From Davidsoniella eucalypti (taxonomy: Eukaryota > Ascomycota > Sordariomycetes > Microascales > Ceratocystidaceae), in NCBI GenBank assembly GCA_004009845.1, contig RMBW01000032.1:1-64000 (forward strand): 64,000 nucleotides of DNA, written 5' to 3'. This document shows, in pieces, positions 11,801-23,600 of this stretch. The notes under the pieces are model-generated. The model made no database searches. It worked only from the letters and a program-made list of their open reading frames with translations, and was not told the origin of the DNA. Positions within the stretch are counted from its first letter, which is position 1. The number at the start of each line of letters is the position of its first letter. The position numbers and the translations under genes are program-made.

Positions 11801-14162
11801 GAGTACCCAGGAGTCCTTCATATCCGTTTCTTGCGTCGATGAAAGACCGCTACAAATTCTAGACTATGTCAAAGAATCGGCCATTCTAGACTGAACGCGT
11901 AGAATTGACCTGTCTCTAATACCGTTCCCTTTCGAACGTAAGAAGCGAAGACATCATGTCATGGACATGGAAGAGATGATAAAGTCTTGGAAGGCTACTT
12001 CAGCGTCCGACACAGACGGTTCTTTGGCTTACAATTAGAAGAAAGAGACTCCATGGTAAGGTGAGTTCGGTAAGGGTTGGCTCGTTATGCAACACGTGAA
12101 AAAACAAAAATGCAACTTTGCCTTGACCCAAACCTTGTTCCTCCAGCACTCAAAGTCTTGACAGAAGTAGCGAGCACCTATTCTTTATTTCTGCTGGGAA
12201 TAGGCAAGAAAGAAAGAAGGAAAAAAAAAAAAGACTCAAAAACATAAGAGAAAAAACCAAAATCGTTCTGGAATTTAGGCTTTGGCTTCCTTTTGCCGCT
12301 CGATTCATGCCGGAATCTTCTAAACAGGACCCTGATAACTGTTATTGACTTGGTGTCCATTTAGACCGCCCGCGGAGTCCAAAGCGGTGGCAATATCGAG
12401 GCCTAGCGTGTTGAACCTTGACCGACCTCCATGCATTCGAGGTACATTTATATCAGTGGACAGTGAGCCCGACATATATGTAGGACTAGGAAGGACTCAT
12501 GGGTAGATCTTGTCCACAAGAGAAGAAATTCAGATATGTATATTATATACTTAGTTATGTATACATGTACATTGTAGAGTCCGCTACAAGAAACGTCTGT
12601 ATTCTCTCGCCCACCCCCCTTACTTTAGTACGGGCTGGTTTTGCTACGTCATCGTCTCTCCCCACGTTTTTCGCCCAAATCACCAACTCATGCATACAGA
12701 TATACAACTAGCTAGCACGATACTACCGCAAGATTGTGTGTACTATATGTGTATCTACAGTATACTCATTCCTTTGTCATACGATGCCAGTGCAACCTAT
12801 ATGCAATGCATATACCCTACAACAAAGAGTGCTATACATATAATATGCTTCAATTACTACCATTCACATCATCCAAAACACTCGCATCCTTACAAACCAG
12901 CATTATGACCCAATCAACCTCGGTTTGTTGGTTCCCTCACAGCCAGACTCTCTGCCCTCGAAGACCCTTGTGGCCAAGTTAGAGTATCACCCACACTGCT
13001 AAGAGTGGTAAAGAAGGCAAAGACAGCCAACCAAGTAATCAACAGAGGAAGAGGCGCTCGAAAGAGGGAGGGGCAAACGAGAAGTAGCAACAGTCAAGAG
13101 AGGGGAACAATGGGAAAAAGAACACTACGATAATAATACATGTGAAATCATTCCGAATGAGTGTTCGATCTAATTGGCCTAGATATAGTTTTGGAGCGTC
13201 GATATCGGAGAGTTAAAAGATAACAGAAGGCTTACCACGTCCTTTAATGTTTGTAGCCAAAAGCTCCTACTATACGATATTAGGCATAATCGTAGGCTGT
13301 CTCATACACACTCTTGACTTGATCTTACTCTTTGATGAAAAAGGATATGCCATACAATTGGTTGAGAGCCTATAGTTTTTGTCTTTCTCTATCTATCTTC
13401 TATTCCCAAAATTGGGTCGGGCCAGGTTGATATCCCGCTTCCTCTATGATCAAGTTGGAGATTCCTGCAAATGAGAAGAAGTGAAATAAGAAGATGAGCC
13501 ACTTACGCACACCTCTCTCAGCCGTCCCGAACTTACATGTACATGTATCTGTATATTACATGACTGATTTTGCGGTGGCTTGAGACACGCAGATACATTG
13601 ATTACACAGACAAGTCCTCTTTTGAACGAGACCTAGGACGTTTTGTCGGACAGAAATAGCACCAAATGCTGTTCTCGTCCTTTTCGCTAGTCTCTGGTTT
13701 CTGATACATCATGGCCTTACTGAACAGGCGGGAACATTGAGGAAGCCTGGCTTTTGACCAAGACGGACCAGTGCATGTACAGATAGTCTTCATTCTTGCT
13801 CTACAATCACACGGGCAAAGAAAGATACAGAGCCCGGCGGAAACATATAGCCTGGCTTCGTAAATGCAAGTCCGGCAGGGCAGTCTCAAAGCCGTACTTT
13901 GCTCATCATTGGTTGTGCGTACATACATGTACATACGATTTCAACACCAAGCCGCGGAAAGAAAGACGAAATGCTGTTCTGTTTTTTCGTTTCTCGGCGG
14001 GGTAACATTACAGAGCATAATATTACATGTATTAAACACTGTCTTCCACAGATGACCCTGAATGCATGCAGCCAACCACACCCCTTTCAGAAGTGATGTG
14101 ACAGCCCTTTTGTTCTCCTTCGCCCCACCACTCGTTCTGTTTATCTAGCTTCTGTATGCTCA

Positions 14163-14196
14163 CTATCTGAGCTGTACATGTACAGTGTACAGATAG
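14163..14196. repeat. Nested palindrome/hairpin around CTGTACATGTACAG
   Basis: CTGTACATGTACAG at 14172-14185 is a perfect 14-bp palindrome. It is flanked by CTATCTG on the left and CAGATAG on the right, which are inverted copies of each other, so the whole element can fold as a hairpin. It lies in a long intergenic gap with no gene within 2 kb. Confidence 0.65.
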
Positions 14197-15214
14197 AACA
14201 CCTATCAATACCGCTTACATATACTCACTATCTAGCCCGGAGCTTGACTTGTCGCGGGCCCTCATATCCCGTTTCCCCTCCTTTACCATCGTAAGCACCC
14301 ATAAAAAAGCACACATGTAGAAGTAGTAAGAGAGGATAGAAACCGTGAAAATTCAATAATAAGCAAGGTTCTTATCATGGTACACGCAAGTCCAAGGCCT
14401 TGCTGTGCTTCGCAACCAGAGTCCAAGCCATTCCTATCTCGATAGCACGTGCAATTGGAGAAAGAACTTGCATGCCGTGGCTCCATGAATCAAGCAGCAT
14501 GTTAGAAATTGGGTATGAGAATATATACAGAGAGTGGCTGCAGAGTCGCTGTATTGTCATTCTTCTTCTCATGTGTAGGCTGCTATACACGATATAGCCG
14601 CGCACGAGCCAATGCATAACGTAGATATAATTTGATCGGCATATAGGCCGCTTCTATCGTCATTCTTATCCAATATGCTGACTCCTAAATCATGGGAAAC
14701 AGCCTTGAAGGAAGTGTACCCTAGGTGATAGACAACTCTCACAGACAGACTGATAGAGGCATTCGAGAGGCGTTGGACGGTTTGGGATGGGGCAGTGATT
14801 TGGTACCACACCGTTATTTTCATTGCGAGAAATCCCACTGACGACATACATGTTGCATAAGAAGCCTCTCCTTTTTCTTTCCTACCGAGTTTAAGATCCT
14901 CAAAAGAAGAAACATGTCTAGTTTGTTGTTTATGATATCGAGTTGTCATATGATGGTTGGACTCTTGGGACTAGCAAGCTGTCCAGGCGGTCCTCTTATT
15001 CTGGCTGATCTGTAAAGACGACTGACTACTTGGACTATAGTCAGAAATCGATCTGATCGGGTTTCCAGTGGAAACTGTATCCATAGATGTATATATCTGC
15101 ATACTACCTACTGTCTACTGATACTACATTGTTGTCTATCTAGTTTCATATGCTATTTAAACACTGGCTTGACTCTTGCAAAATGTCTAGGATGTCTGTC
15201 TCTTTTCACAGCCC

Positions 15215-15800
15215 GTGCCATTGATTCCGCATTCTTTATGCATACATCAGACATCCCAAGTTGGACTTTGTTCTTCCAGAGCTACGAGACTTCGTAGACA
15301 AAGCCCGACTTCCAACATGGAAATACAGTCTATGCTCCAAAGGCAAGAACGTCGCATCGGGAACCAGAACGAGGAGACGTACATGTTTAGAATCCCCACT
15401 TTTCAACCGTTTCTATTTTCGTCGATGGCCCCAGAAATTGGTTGCGTCCGTTTCCTCTCCCACGATCATGCGGGAGCATCTATATCTCCTATATATCTAA
15501 ACGGATTTCTGTGTGCGGTGAAGAGCACGCCGAATGCAGAGAAAAAACTGCAGAAAATCGAATATTCTTGCGTCACAGTCAGTCTACCGATACTTCTCAA
15601 CTCAGATACACAGTGCCAAAGACGAGACAGAGACTCTTTATATCAACGAACGGCAGATGCCGTTCGGTGTGGCAACAAAAGCCGGATTCCGATATCTCTG
15701 GGTCGATGCCCTCTATCTTGCAAAGCAGTAAAGACGACAAGATTCAGCCGGCATCGATGGCTACCATCTATCAATCCTCACTGACTATCATTTAGAAAAG
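15215..15800 (+). pseudogene. Decayed HET-domain (heterokaryon incompatibility) gene
   Basis: One plus-strand frame encodes GFRYLWVDALY up to 15718, the hallmark (LGF.YLWVDALCI.Q) of the HET domain of fungal non-self-recognition proteins, preceded by LYINERQMPFGVATKA, like the segment before that motif. That frame stops at 15731. The next HET block, ILQSSKDDKIQPASMATIYQ, corresponding to the usual I.QD...DK..Q...M..IY segment, is in another plus-strand frame of the same bases and stops after SLTII at 15795. The frame change falls at the codon where the family has Cys, as if two bases were lost there. No long ORF follows that could hold the rest of the protein. I see the two motifs and the frame change; inactivation is inferred. 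The 5' limit is uncertain. Confidence 0.6.
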
Positions 15801-16427
15801 TACTCGAAACGTGGTACCACATTTCAAGGAGGCCAAATGCTTGCTTGTCTTTTGGACTAAATATCAAATCTTGCCAGTTGTCAAACCAAGTGATAGTCCT
15901 GATAGGTACCAGATTGAGGTAGAACTAAGAAAATGCCTTGTTTTGTGAAGCTTGAGCCATGAAGATTCTTGAAAATAGAGTTTGTCAATGGTATTGTATC
16001 GTATTGATGTCTGGCATATATATGGGATGATACAGATAACTAGACTTAGTACTGTATATAGTATTCAAGATTTAAAAGACGATACAGAGTTGAGTATAAC
16101 ACTGACTAGAAGCTGAATAACAAGCCAAGAGATAAAAGGACAAAGCAAAATATTTAGAGCCTGAAAACACCATCATCTTTGTATAAGCATCCCATCATTA
16201 AAAGTATGAGAATTTGAATGAAAAGAAAAGAAAACATGTGTGTTGGTCTAGTGGGGGAAAAAAAAAAGGTAAACATCATTCCAAGCTCCTCCTTATATTC
16301 TATACCGAGATCAGAAGCTGATGTGTTAAAAAAATACGAACGATGGTATGATTATATTTCCCATTAATCTGATCCATCCTGATCCGTCACCATATTCGTT
16401 TCTAGCCTTCGCTTGTTCTTCACCAAA
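15801..16427. other. Intergenic / 3' region of the Munc13-like gene
   Basis: AT-rich, with runs of A (16257-16268) and no coding potential on either strand. The right part is presumably the 3' untranslated region of the minus-strand gene that ends at 16428. Confidence 0.45.
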
Positions 16428-19400
16428 TCACCGAGACGGGAGTGTTTTCCGTCCAAAGCCACCCGTCATACCACCCTGCTGCATCATCAAGACGGCCGCT
16501 GCCGTTGACTCCTGCCTCTCCCTCTGCCGTGCTCGCTCGCGTAGATACGGCGCAGCTTCCGGCCTCATGCGTAGAATTCTTAAGATTCCATCATCGCTAG
16601 GATCTGCCTGAGCTTCTTTACGCTTTTCCTCGCGTAGGCGTCGCATCGTGCCCAAGTTTCGACTCATCATGATACTACGTCCACGTCGGATTGTGCCCAT
16701 ACTGCCAAATCCAGGTGCCATCGGTCCTAGAGTCGCTGGTGCAGAGAGTCGGTTGGGGTTCTGGAGCATGTTACGGTGGCGTTGTGCGGTGGCGGCTGCC
16801 ATGCGTTCGGACTCGCGTATCAGGTTGTCTGTAGCTTCGAGGTAGAAGAAGTATAGAGAGGTGAACTCGTGGTACTTGGGGGACTTTAGGATATCTTCGG
16901 GCACACCCAGAGCAACGCCTTGGTCGTCTCGGGCGTTGAAGAAGCGGAACATGGTATCACGCCATTTATGCACAATATCAAGCTCCTTCTCCGTCAGTGG
17001 TTTCTGATCCGACGGCTTATCACTGAGTGGCGGCACCATCAAGCTCTCTAGTGACATGAGGACCTCCTTCCACAGACGAGTCATTACAGCCAGCATGGTC
17101 TGCTCTGTAAGTGTCTGTTTCATAATGCCAAAGTTATCATGGAAATAGTCGCAAAGTGGATCGAGAACCTGCTCTATCTCATCATCAGTGATTATGGGAA
17201 CGACGGGCGCTGTCTTCTTCCAGAAGCTAACGACTTGGGCACCGATGCCTCCAGTCTTGAGGATGTTGCGGAGGGCTTCAAGAGAAAGCGTCTCGCTGAT
17301 CTCAATGGTAAGCTATAAAGATAAAGGTAGATATTTTTAGTAAAGAACTAATACATATACTTTTGATGTAGGAAAACGAACCTTATCGGTAATGCGCCGA
17401 ACCATGTCTCTTTCAGTGCGCTTAAGATGTCTGAACGCCTTGCCAAAGTGGAACTGAATGTCGTCCCGTTCAGCTTCCATACTAACACGCAGGAGTAGCC
17501 GACCCTGGGTATCCAGATCAAGCCAAAATTCACGCGGAAGGTAATCCTTGAAATGCTGTGGGTCGAGTTTAAGGGCTGCTCGGCCGACGAAATCGTGGTC
17601 ACCAAATGTATCGTGATCCCAGATCGTGGCAATAACATTGATAGTGCTGTGAACTGTGATGTCCACAGACTCGTCCCAGCGTGGATTGAGGTTACGGTAG
17701 ATGATGCGGGATCTGGCAAGACGCTTGCGGTGCTCGTCACAGAGAATGATGTATGGGTCGCTATAACCCGTGGTATCACAAGCTTTGAGGTCCTCGGCTT
17801 CAATCATCTTGATAGTGAATATGTACGTATTAGAGCCCTTGCGTGTGGGCTTCGGTGTTTCGTCGAATCTCTCGATGATTTCAACGCATTTCTCAACGTT
17901 GATAACCTTTTCGAGACGGTCAAGCTCTTGAATAGCGTACTCGATGTTATTGAGTTTGACAAATGACTTATATTGGTATCAGTATCATAGTCTCAAGGTA
18001 CGAAATCATCACGATAGCAAGGAGAGTACAAGACATACCTGTGGGGGGAATTGGAACACCTCGGCTTTGGGCTTGTTGATTGCATCTTTTGCGTATTGAA
18101 ACAGCTTTTCTTGTGCAGACTGCGATGCAGCAGCCAGTTGGCGGGCAGTTGGCTTGTCCATCTCCATATTGAACTGATTCTCGACGATCTCGCAATAGCG
18201 GCCTAGGCCAGTAGCGATGATTCGTGATAACGACGTCATGAAACGGGCATGGTGAAGTTGACTCTGCCACTTCAACTTCACTATTTGATCAGCCGTCTGG
18301 CTAAACAAGGTGAAGATGTCGATGATGGATACACTGTGGCGTTGACTATCCATTGGGATCTCTTCTGGACTTTGTGTACGGACAGTAAATGTATCTTGCT
18401 TGATAGCTTCTTCCACAAAGGAGCATACCTTCTCCTCGGCTAGAGCAATCCATTTCTGAACAAACTCTAGGAATAGCTCTTCGACGTTAAAGGCAAAGCG
18501 GACATTCGGTAACAATCGCTTGTGTTGGTTGCGGAAGTTGACAAGTTCTGCGTACATAGAAAACCCATCATCGAATGAAACTTCTTCGCCACGGCTTTTA
18601 CCATGCTCAATGACCTTTTTGATGAGAACCTCGGCATCAACTTCAAACGACGGAAAGACCTTTTCAATCAATATATCGAGTGGCTTCACACCTTCGATCT
18701 CGTCATCCTCAATCATGTTGCTAAGGTATGCCTGGATTCGTTTTAGGGCTGCAAGAACACCTAATCTGAGATCCTGCACGTGTGAAAAGTCCCATTGTTC
18801 TTCGGATGACGGTACTTTGCTCTGCAAGATATCTCGGTATACATTATGTGCAGCTTTTCGAAGATCATCTTCCAACTTCTTCTGTAGACGCTCCTGTTCA
18901 GATCGCCGTCGGTCAAAGGCAGGGTCGCTGTATATACATTGTCGTAGAATCATGAGAGTCGTAGTTGGGTTCGGCGGTGAATGGTCATAGCACTGGGAGA
19001 CCATTTTAAGTAACTCGTTGATAGCTCGTTCGTAGATCATTGTAAGTGCTTGTTTGTAAGATGTGAAATCACGGATGGTCCAGCGGCTGGAGTCGATGTC
19101 GACAAGCGACTTGTCGTAGTCTGCAAGATGAGGAGGACGCTTGACACTGTCGGGTGGGTTCTGAATATACTGGAATACATAGCCAATAGATGTGAGGTCG
19201 ATTTCTTCATCTCTGAACTTTTGGGCAGCCACTTCCAGAAGCGTGATATGGCGACTTGCCTGGGGAACACGCCATACAGTCGCTAGGAACAACACGAATT
19301 CGGCCGCTTGCTTTGATAGAGGGACGAAGTTATCTTTTGAGCTTTGCGTGAGGAGCTGTGACGTCATCGTGTAATGTAAGACGGTTTTATAAACGTTACG

Positions 19401-20639
19401 TGGATTAAATGGTGTAAAAACGTATGAAGCTTCGTCAACACTACGGATGCTTGAGTTCTCGTCAATCGACATCATGCTCATGGCCATTGCGGGATCAAAG
19501 CCGATGCCATCGAGATCGCTTCCCAAGGTCAAGGCCTGAGCCATATCTGAGAAAGACCGGTCGGACTCCGCAACGGTTGGAGACCCGGGATTTGGTAGCG
19601 GTTTGTCTAATGGACTACTGGAAGTACAGGCCAACTCTGGGCTTACGGTGAGGATATCCATCATTATACTACTAATGTCTCGCTTTTCGTGAGTCTTCCA
19701 TTCCTCGAAGGCTTCTTCAACATCGAAATCACGGCTTTGAAGAGTTCCCGACATGCCAAGAGTAAGCCGTTGCTGATATGCCTTGAAATCCTTCATAGCA
19801 GCCTCCTCAGTCCACGTGCCTTTGTTGGCATTGATCTCAGATTGTGCTTTCGATTGGGGGAAGCCAAAGATTTGGCAAACTTGTTGAACATATGGCATGT
19901 CCTTAACATCGTAGCTGATTGGCACGATGATCTCTTTAGATGTCGTGTTCATGTCCATCGAGAGATCTTGTGAGTTGGTGAGAAGCTTCTTTTCAAGCGC
20001 TTCAAGTTGTAATAGCAAGTTAGACTTGTCGCGTTCGTGTCCCTCATCCTTGAGCAGCTGTATCAGCAGCCGAACGAACAAGGCGACATGGCGATCTGGC
20101 AACAAGCGGTGAGACTCATCTCCAGGCGCAGCATGTTTTGTAGCTGCCTGAGTTGCTCGTGAGTAGACCATGAGCACTAGCGGCTCTATCTTTCGATCCT
20201 TGAGCGTAGGGAGGAAGTCCTTGCTAGTAAAGGTTGTGTAGACCTCTGCGAAGCATCTCTTGACAGCCGCGTCGTTGTAGCCAGGCATGCGCTCAGAACC
20301 GATGACGACTCCTTGTAGCCGCTGGAGAAGCGGCGTCTTGAAGCCATGGGGAAGCTTTGACGACCCTCCCGAGGTCAGCTCTGAGAAGATTAGGGCGTTG
20401 ACACTAGTAGTTGAGCGGTGCAGAGCGCGGTGTGGATGGGCCATGAACTGGCGACGCTTTTGGCGAGGTTGGATGAGGTGATGTAGGAAAGCCACCCGTA
20501 GAGAATACGAGAAGGCTTCGTCCTGAGAGACTTCGCCATTGGCTGAGCGCACAAAACTTGGGTTTGTTTGTAGGGTTGAGAGACGATTAACGCTCTTGCG
20601 ATTGCCGGCCCATGATTCACGGACTGGCGCGATAGACAT
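16428..20639 (-). CDS. ync13: Munc13/UNC-13-like C2-MUN domain protein (Ync13-like)
   Basis: Likely vesicle-priming or cytokinesis factor of the UNC-13 superfamily (MUN/DUF810; S. pombe Ync13). Proposed exons are 20639-18039, 17966-17382 and 17312-16428, with introns of 72 and 69 nt, both in phase 0, giving 1356 residues. The long first exon encodes the helical MUN/MHD1 part. Around residues 915-1010 is a C2 domain (MIEAEDLKACDTTGYSDPYI ... ATIWDHDTFGDHDFVG); the five Asp expected to bind calcium are present, which suggests Ca/phospholipid binding. A second helical MHD2-like part follows (TLTEQTMLAVMTRLWKEVL). The C-terminus is basic (MRRLREEKRKEA, then Arg-rich). No signal peptide or transmembrane segment. 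The gene is divergent from csx2, 5.1 kb away. Family assignment is firm; the precise ortholog name is inference. Confidence 0.88.
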
Positions 20640-23600
20640 GGCCAGTATTGATGATGGAGATGTACAGCGTATAGTCGAGTGTTATTATCGGATGATATCT
20701 GCACGTTTCGAGTTCGCTTGGCGTACTAAGCTCGGAGCTGGTGTGGGGATAGATGGATGAGAGTAGATGTCGATATGTCGAGATGGCAAGTAGCAAAGAC
20801 GTGCAATATGTGGCTAGGGACAGAGTCCTGGGGCGCAAGTGAGGAGATATGTCGAGAAATGAAAGACTCAAGAATTAGTAGACAAAAGGATATATGACGA
20901 GAATGTAGATGGTCGGTCAAGAAACGAGGGGCGAGCAGGCAAGCGGAAGCGAACTACAGCATCCCTATCGATAATCGAGAAATCGAGAAAAGAGATGGCA
21001 ACCAAAAGCCAGTTGGTTATATATGGAGCTCTACGCAGTAGCTACAATAGCAATAGTACTCCAGTAATAAAGGCTGTCAGCGGAGCTACCCCGAAAGCAA
21101 GGCTAAGAGAACAAGTGCCGAATAGAGATAAATAGCATTATTCTGGCATCAAGGCACAAGAACAATGAGCGTATGGCAAGTCAAGGCGGGGTACAAGTAT
21201 GACGACAATGTAGTGTAAATAGGTGAAGAGCCTTGGGAACAAAAAATGCAATGCAATAGCTGGCGATGGTGATGAAAAGAAACAAAAGTAGCACGATCAA
21301 GGAAAACACACGAAATTCCGGATGGCCCAAAGTGCGATACGACGATCTCGAAGAGCCAAGAAAAAACCCCACAGCTGTACAAAAAAAACAATGAGGCCGG
21401 GCTGTCTCGCTGATCTGGGCGAATAATGGAATGAATTGGATGGGTCGGGGCTCAGGACAGGCTCTTCTGGTCTATATTAGGACGGTAACCTGGCCGGCCG
21501 ACAGGTTAGGACGCTACTATTTGTCTTCTACTATCACAGACTTTAGGAGACTTTGTCATGTGTTTGTTTATGTTTCTGCGCCAGGACATCAGAGCTCATC
21601 GCTATTATTTTGGCGGTTAACTTAGCTAGCTGCATGCCTGAGACTGTTGCTTCGTCTCCTCCAACGAAGTCGGTCCACATCGTACTGTTATCAATGAGAC
21701 TATCGTCTTTTCATTGCATTGCTCCTCTGGCCTAGCTCCCATACCAAATTACAGTGATCTAAAGTGTTGACTCCTGAGTTACTCGTCTGGGGGCTCAGAA
21801 AGATGAATAAATGTGGCGCTTACTGCTGCAATATCAATGTGGCGCATATCATGTGGCGTTATTATACTTTCCTATCAATGCCACTGGTTGCTGTTTTTGC
21901 CTCTTATCTACTTGATGACATCATACAGCCCGTGTAATTACAATAATGACAACTACCGTGAGATAATGTATATGTATACACAATTACTTGACATCCCGAT
22001 AGCCCACTATTTCAACACATCTGATAAAACACAGGGGCTTCTTCTATAAACTTACGGTGATATCATGGCCAACTTTTCGTCGCTGACGTTACATCCCTCA
22101 CGCACTATTCTACTTCTCAAACATCCTTGCCTCAGTCCTCTAGTTTCAGTCATTAACGACTACAACACAACCACAGCTAGCAATTCATATAGGTTCTTCT
22201 AAATCGGTCATGTCCACTATCTTTTAGCGATCTTTCGTTACTTTCCTACCAGGGTAAACTCTGTATACATACATAGTTAGAGGTTCGGTACCTACTGATA
22301 AACATAACTTACTACCACCCCACTCGTCCATCTAGTTCATCCTCCTATACTAACAGTCAGTTGTCTTTGTTCCTTTATAGCAGACAGATATTAACTAACA
22401 TTTTAAATACGCAGGAAGATAGGAGACCATACAAAATGATTAGTTAAATGTGCTAGTCTAGGGGGGGGATAGTTAGTAGCTGACGCGAAGCAAGCTAGTC
22501 GATATAGGCAAAGTATGTACAACTAGTAAGCAATATCGCCAGATATCAGTATACAGATATGTTGTATACATATCTGTATATTCAGGCGGCACTGCATAAC
22601 GTGCCATATGCAGGCATGATCGGCAATTATACGTGCACAAACCACACAAAAACATGAAAGAAAAACTACAAAATTTCTTGTCGTCAATTGTAACGTGATT
22701 CGCTAACTCTAAGTATACTACTTATCTAAGTTTCTATTTCTTCTACATGTCCATTATGTTTAGGTCATGAACAAAATGCCATTTTTGACACCTAAAAGCA
22801 CATGATATGCCTTGTGGTTATATAAACAGAAAGCTTTTGGTATTTGATACATTACTCACATGAATATATTTGTATGTATATCTAACTATCATGACACAAT
22901 ATTCAGACTTATGAACATTCCAGAAACAGCCGTTTATAACTCTCAAAGCTATGGCACGAGTTTATCTCGGTTCTATATGCTTGGTTTTCTATTCACTATG
23001 CAGCCTATCTTGACTAAACATAGGGCCCGAGTCATCTTTAGGCATAGGAAGGATCAACATCTCGTATTGTCCCAGAATGGTCATTTGGGCTCGCTTCCAT
23101 GATTTGGGGCTATGGAGGTTTGGAACAAGGTCCAAACACACAAAATCGCAACGTTCATTGAACATAAAGACTTATAGTATCTACATACATTAGCGAAAGA
23201 TAGCATGTGTTGTCCTACGCTACATCAAAAGCTTGGACAGAAATTTGATATGTGACGGGCAAACACAGGAACACCCGCCGTGCGTCAAGAGTTTGTATCT
23301 TTTCGGGATATTTCATGTCCTCTCTGGACGGGAAATGCAACCCAGGCTCTACACTTTGTACTTGGCATTGGAAGTAGCCGATGACCTGCACTACGGCCTT
23401 TCTACATGAACGAGCATATGTACATACAAACGACATGACATATAAGTGACTGATCCTAGAGCAAGGCGGTGTTTTGACAGACTAGACATGGCGTTCTTCT
23501 CAATAGCCAACATATAAGCTCGGCCATTTTTGCATGTGATGGTGGCAGCCAGCTCATCCATATTCAGGTCATAGATGGATGCCAAGATTCTATCATGTGT

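Larger units (their letters stand above)
7501..15200. other. 7.7-kb intergenic region
   Basis: No gene is supported. Open frames are short (all under about 130 codons), overlap on both strands, and match nothing recognisable. The region is AT-rich with homopolymer runs and several TGTACA-type palindromes (8783-8814, 9480-9489, 13534-13547, 14172-14185). A small plus-strand open frame at 9540-9785 lies in very AT-rich DNA and starts at a non-ATG codon. No tRNA or rRNA signature was found. Confidence 0.5.

Noticed and set aside
15215..15784. 189-codon plus-strand frame as an intact gene
   Set aside because: The HET motifs lie in the two other plus-strand frames; this frame is the shadow of the relic.
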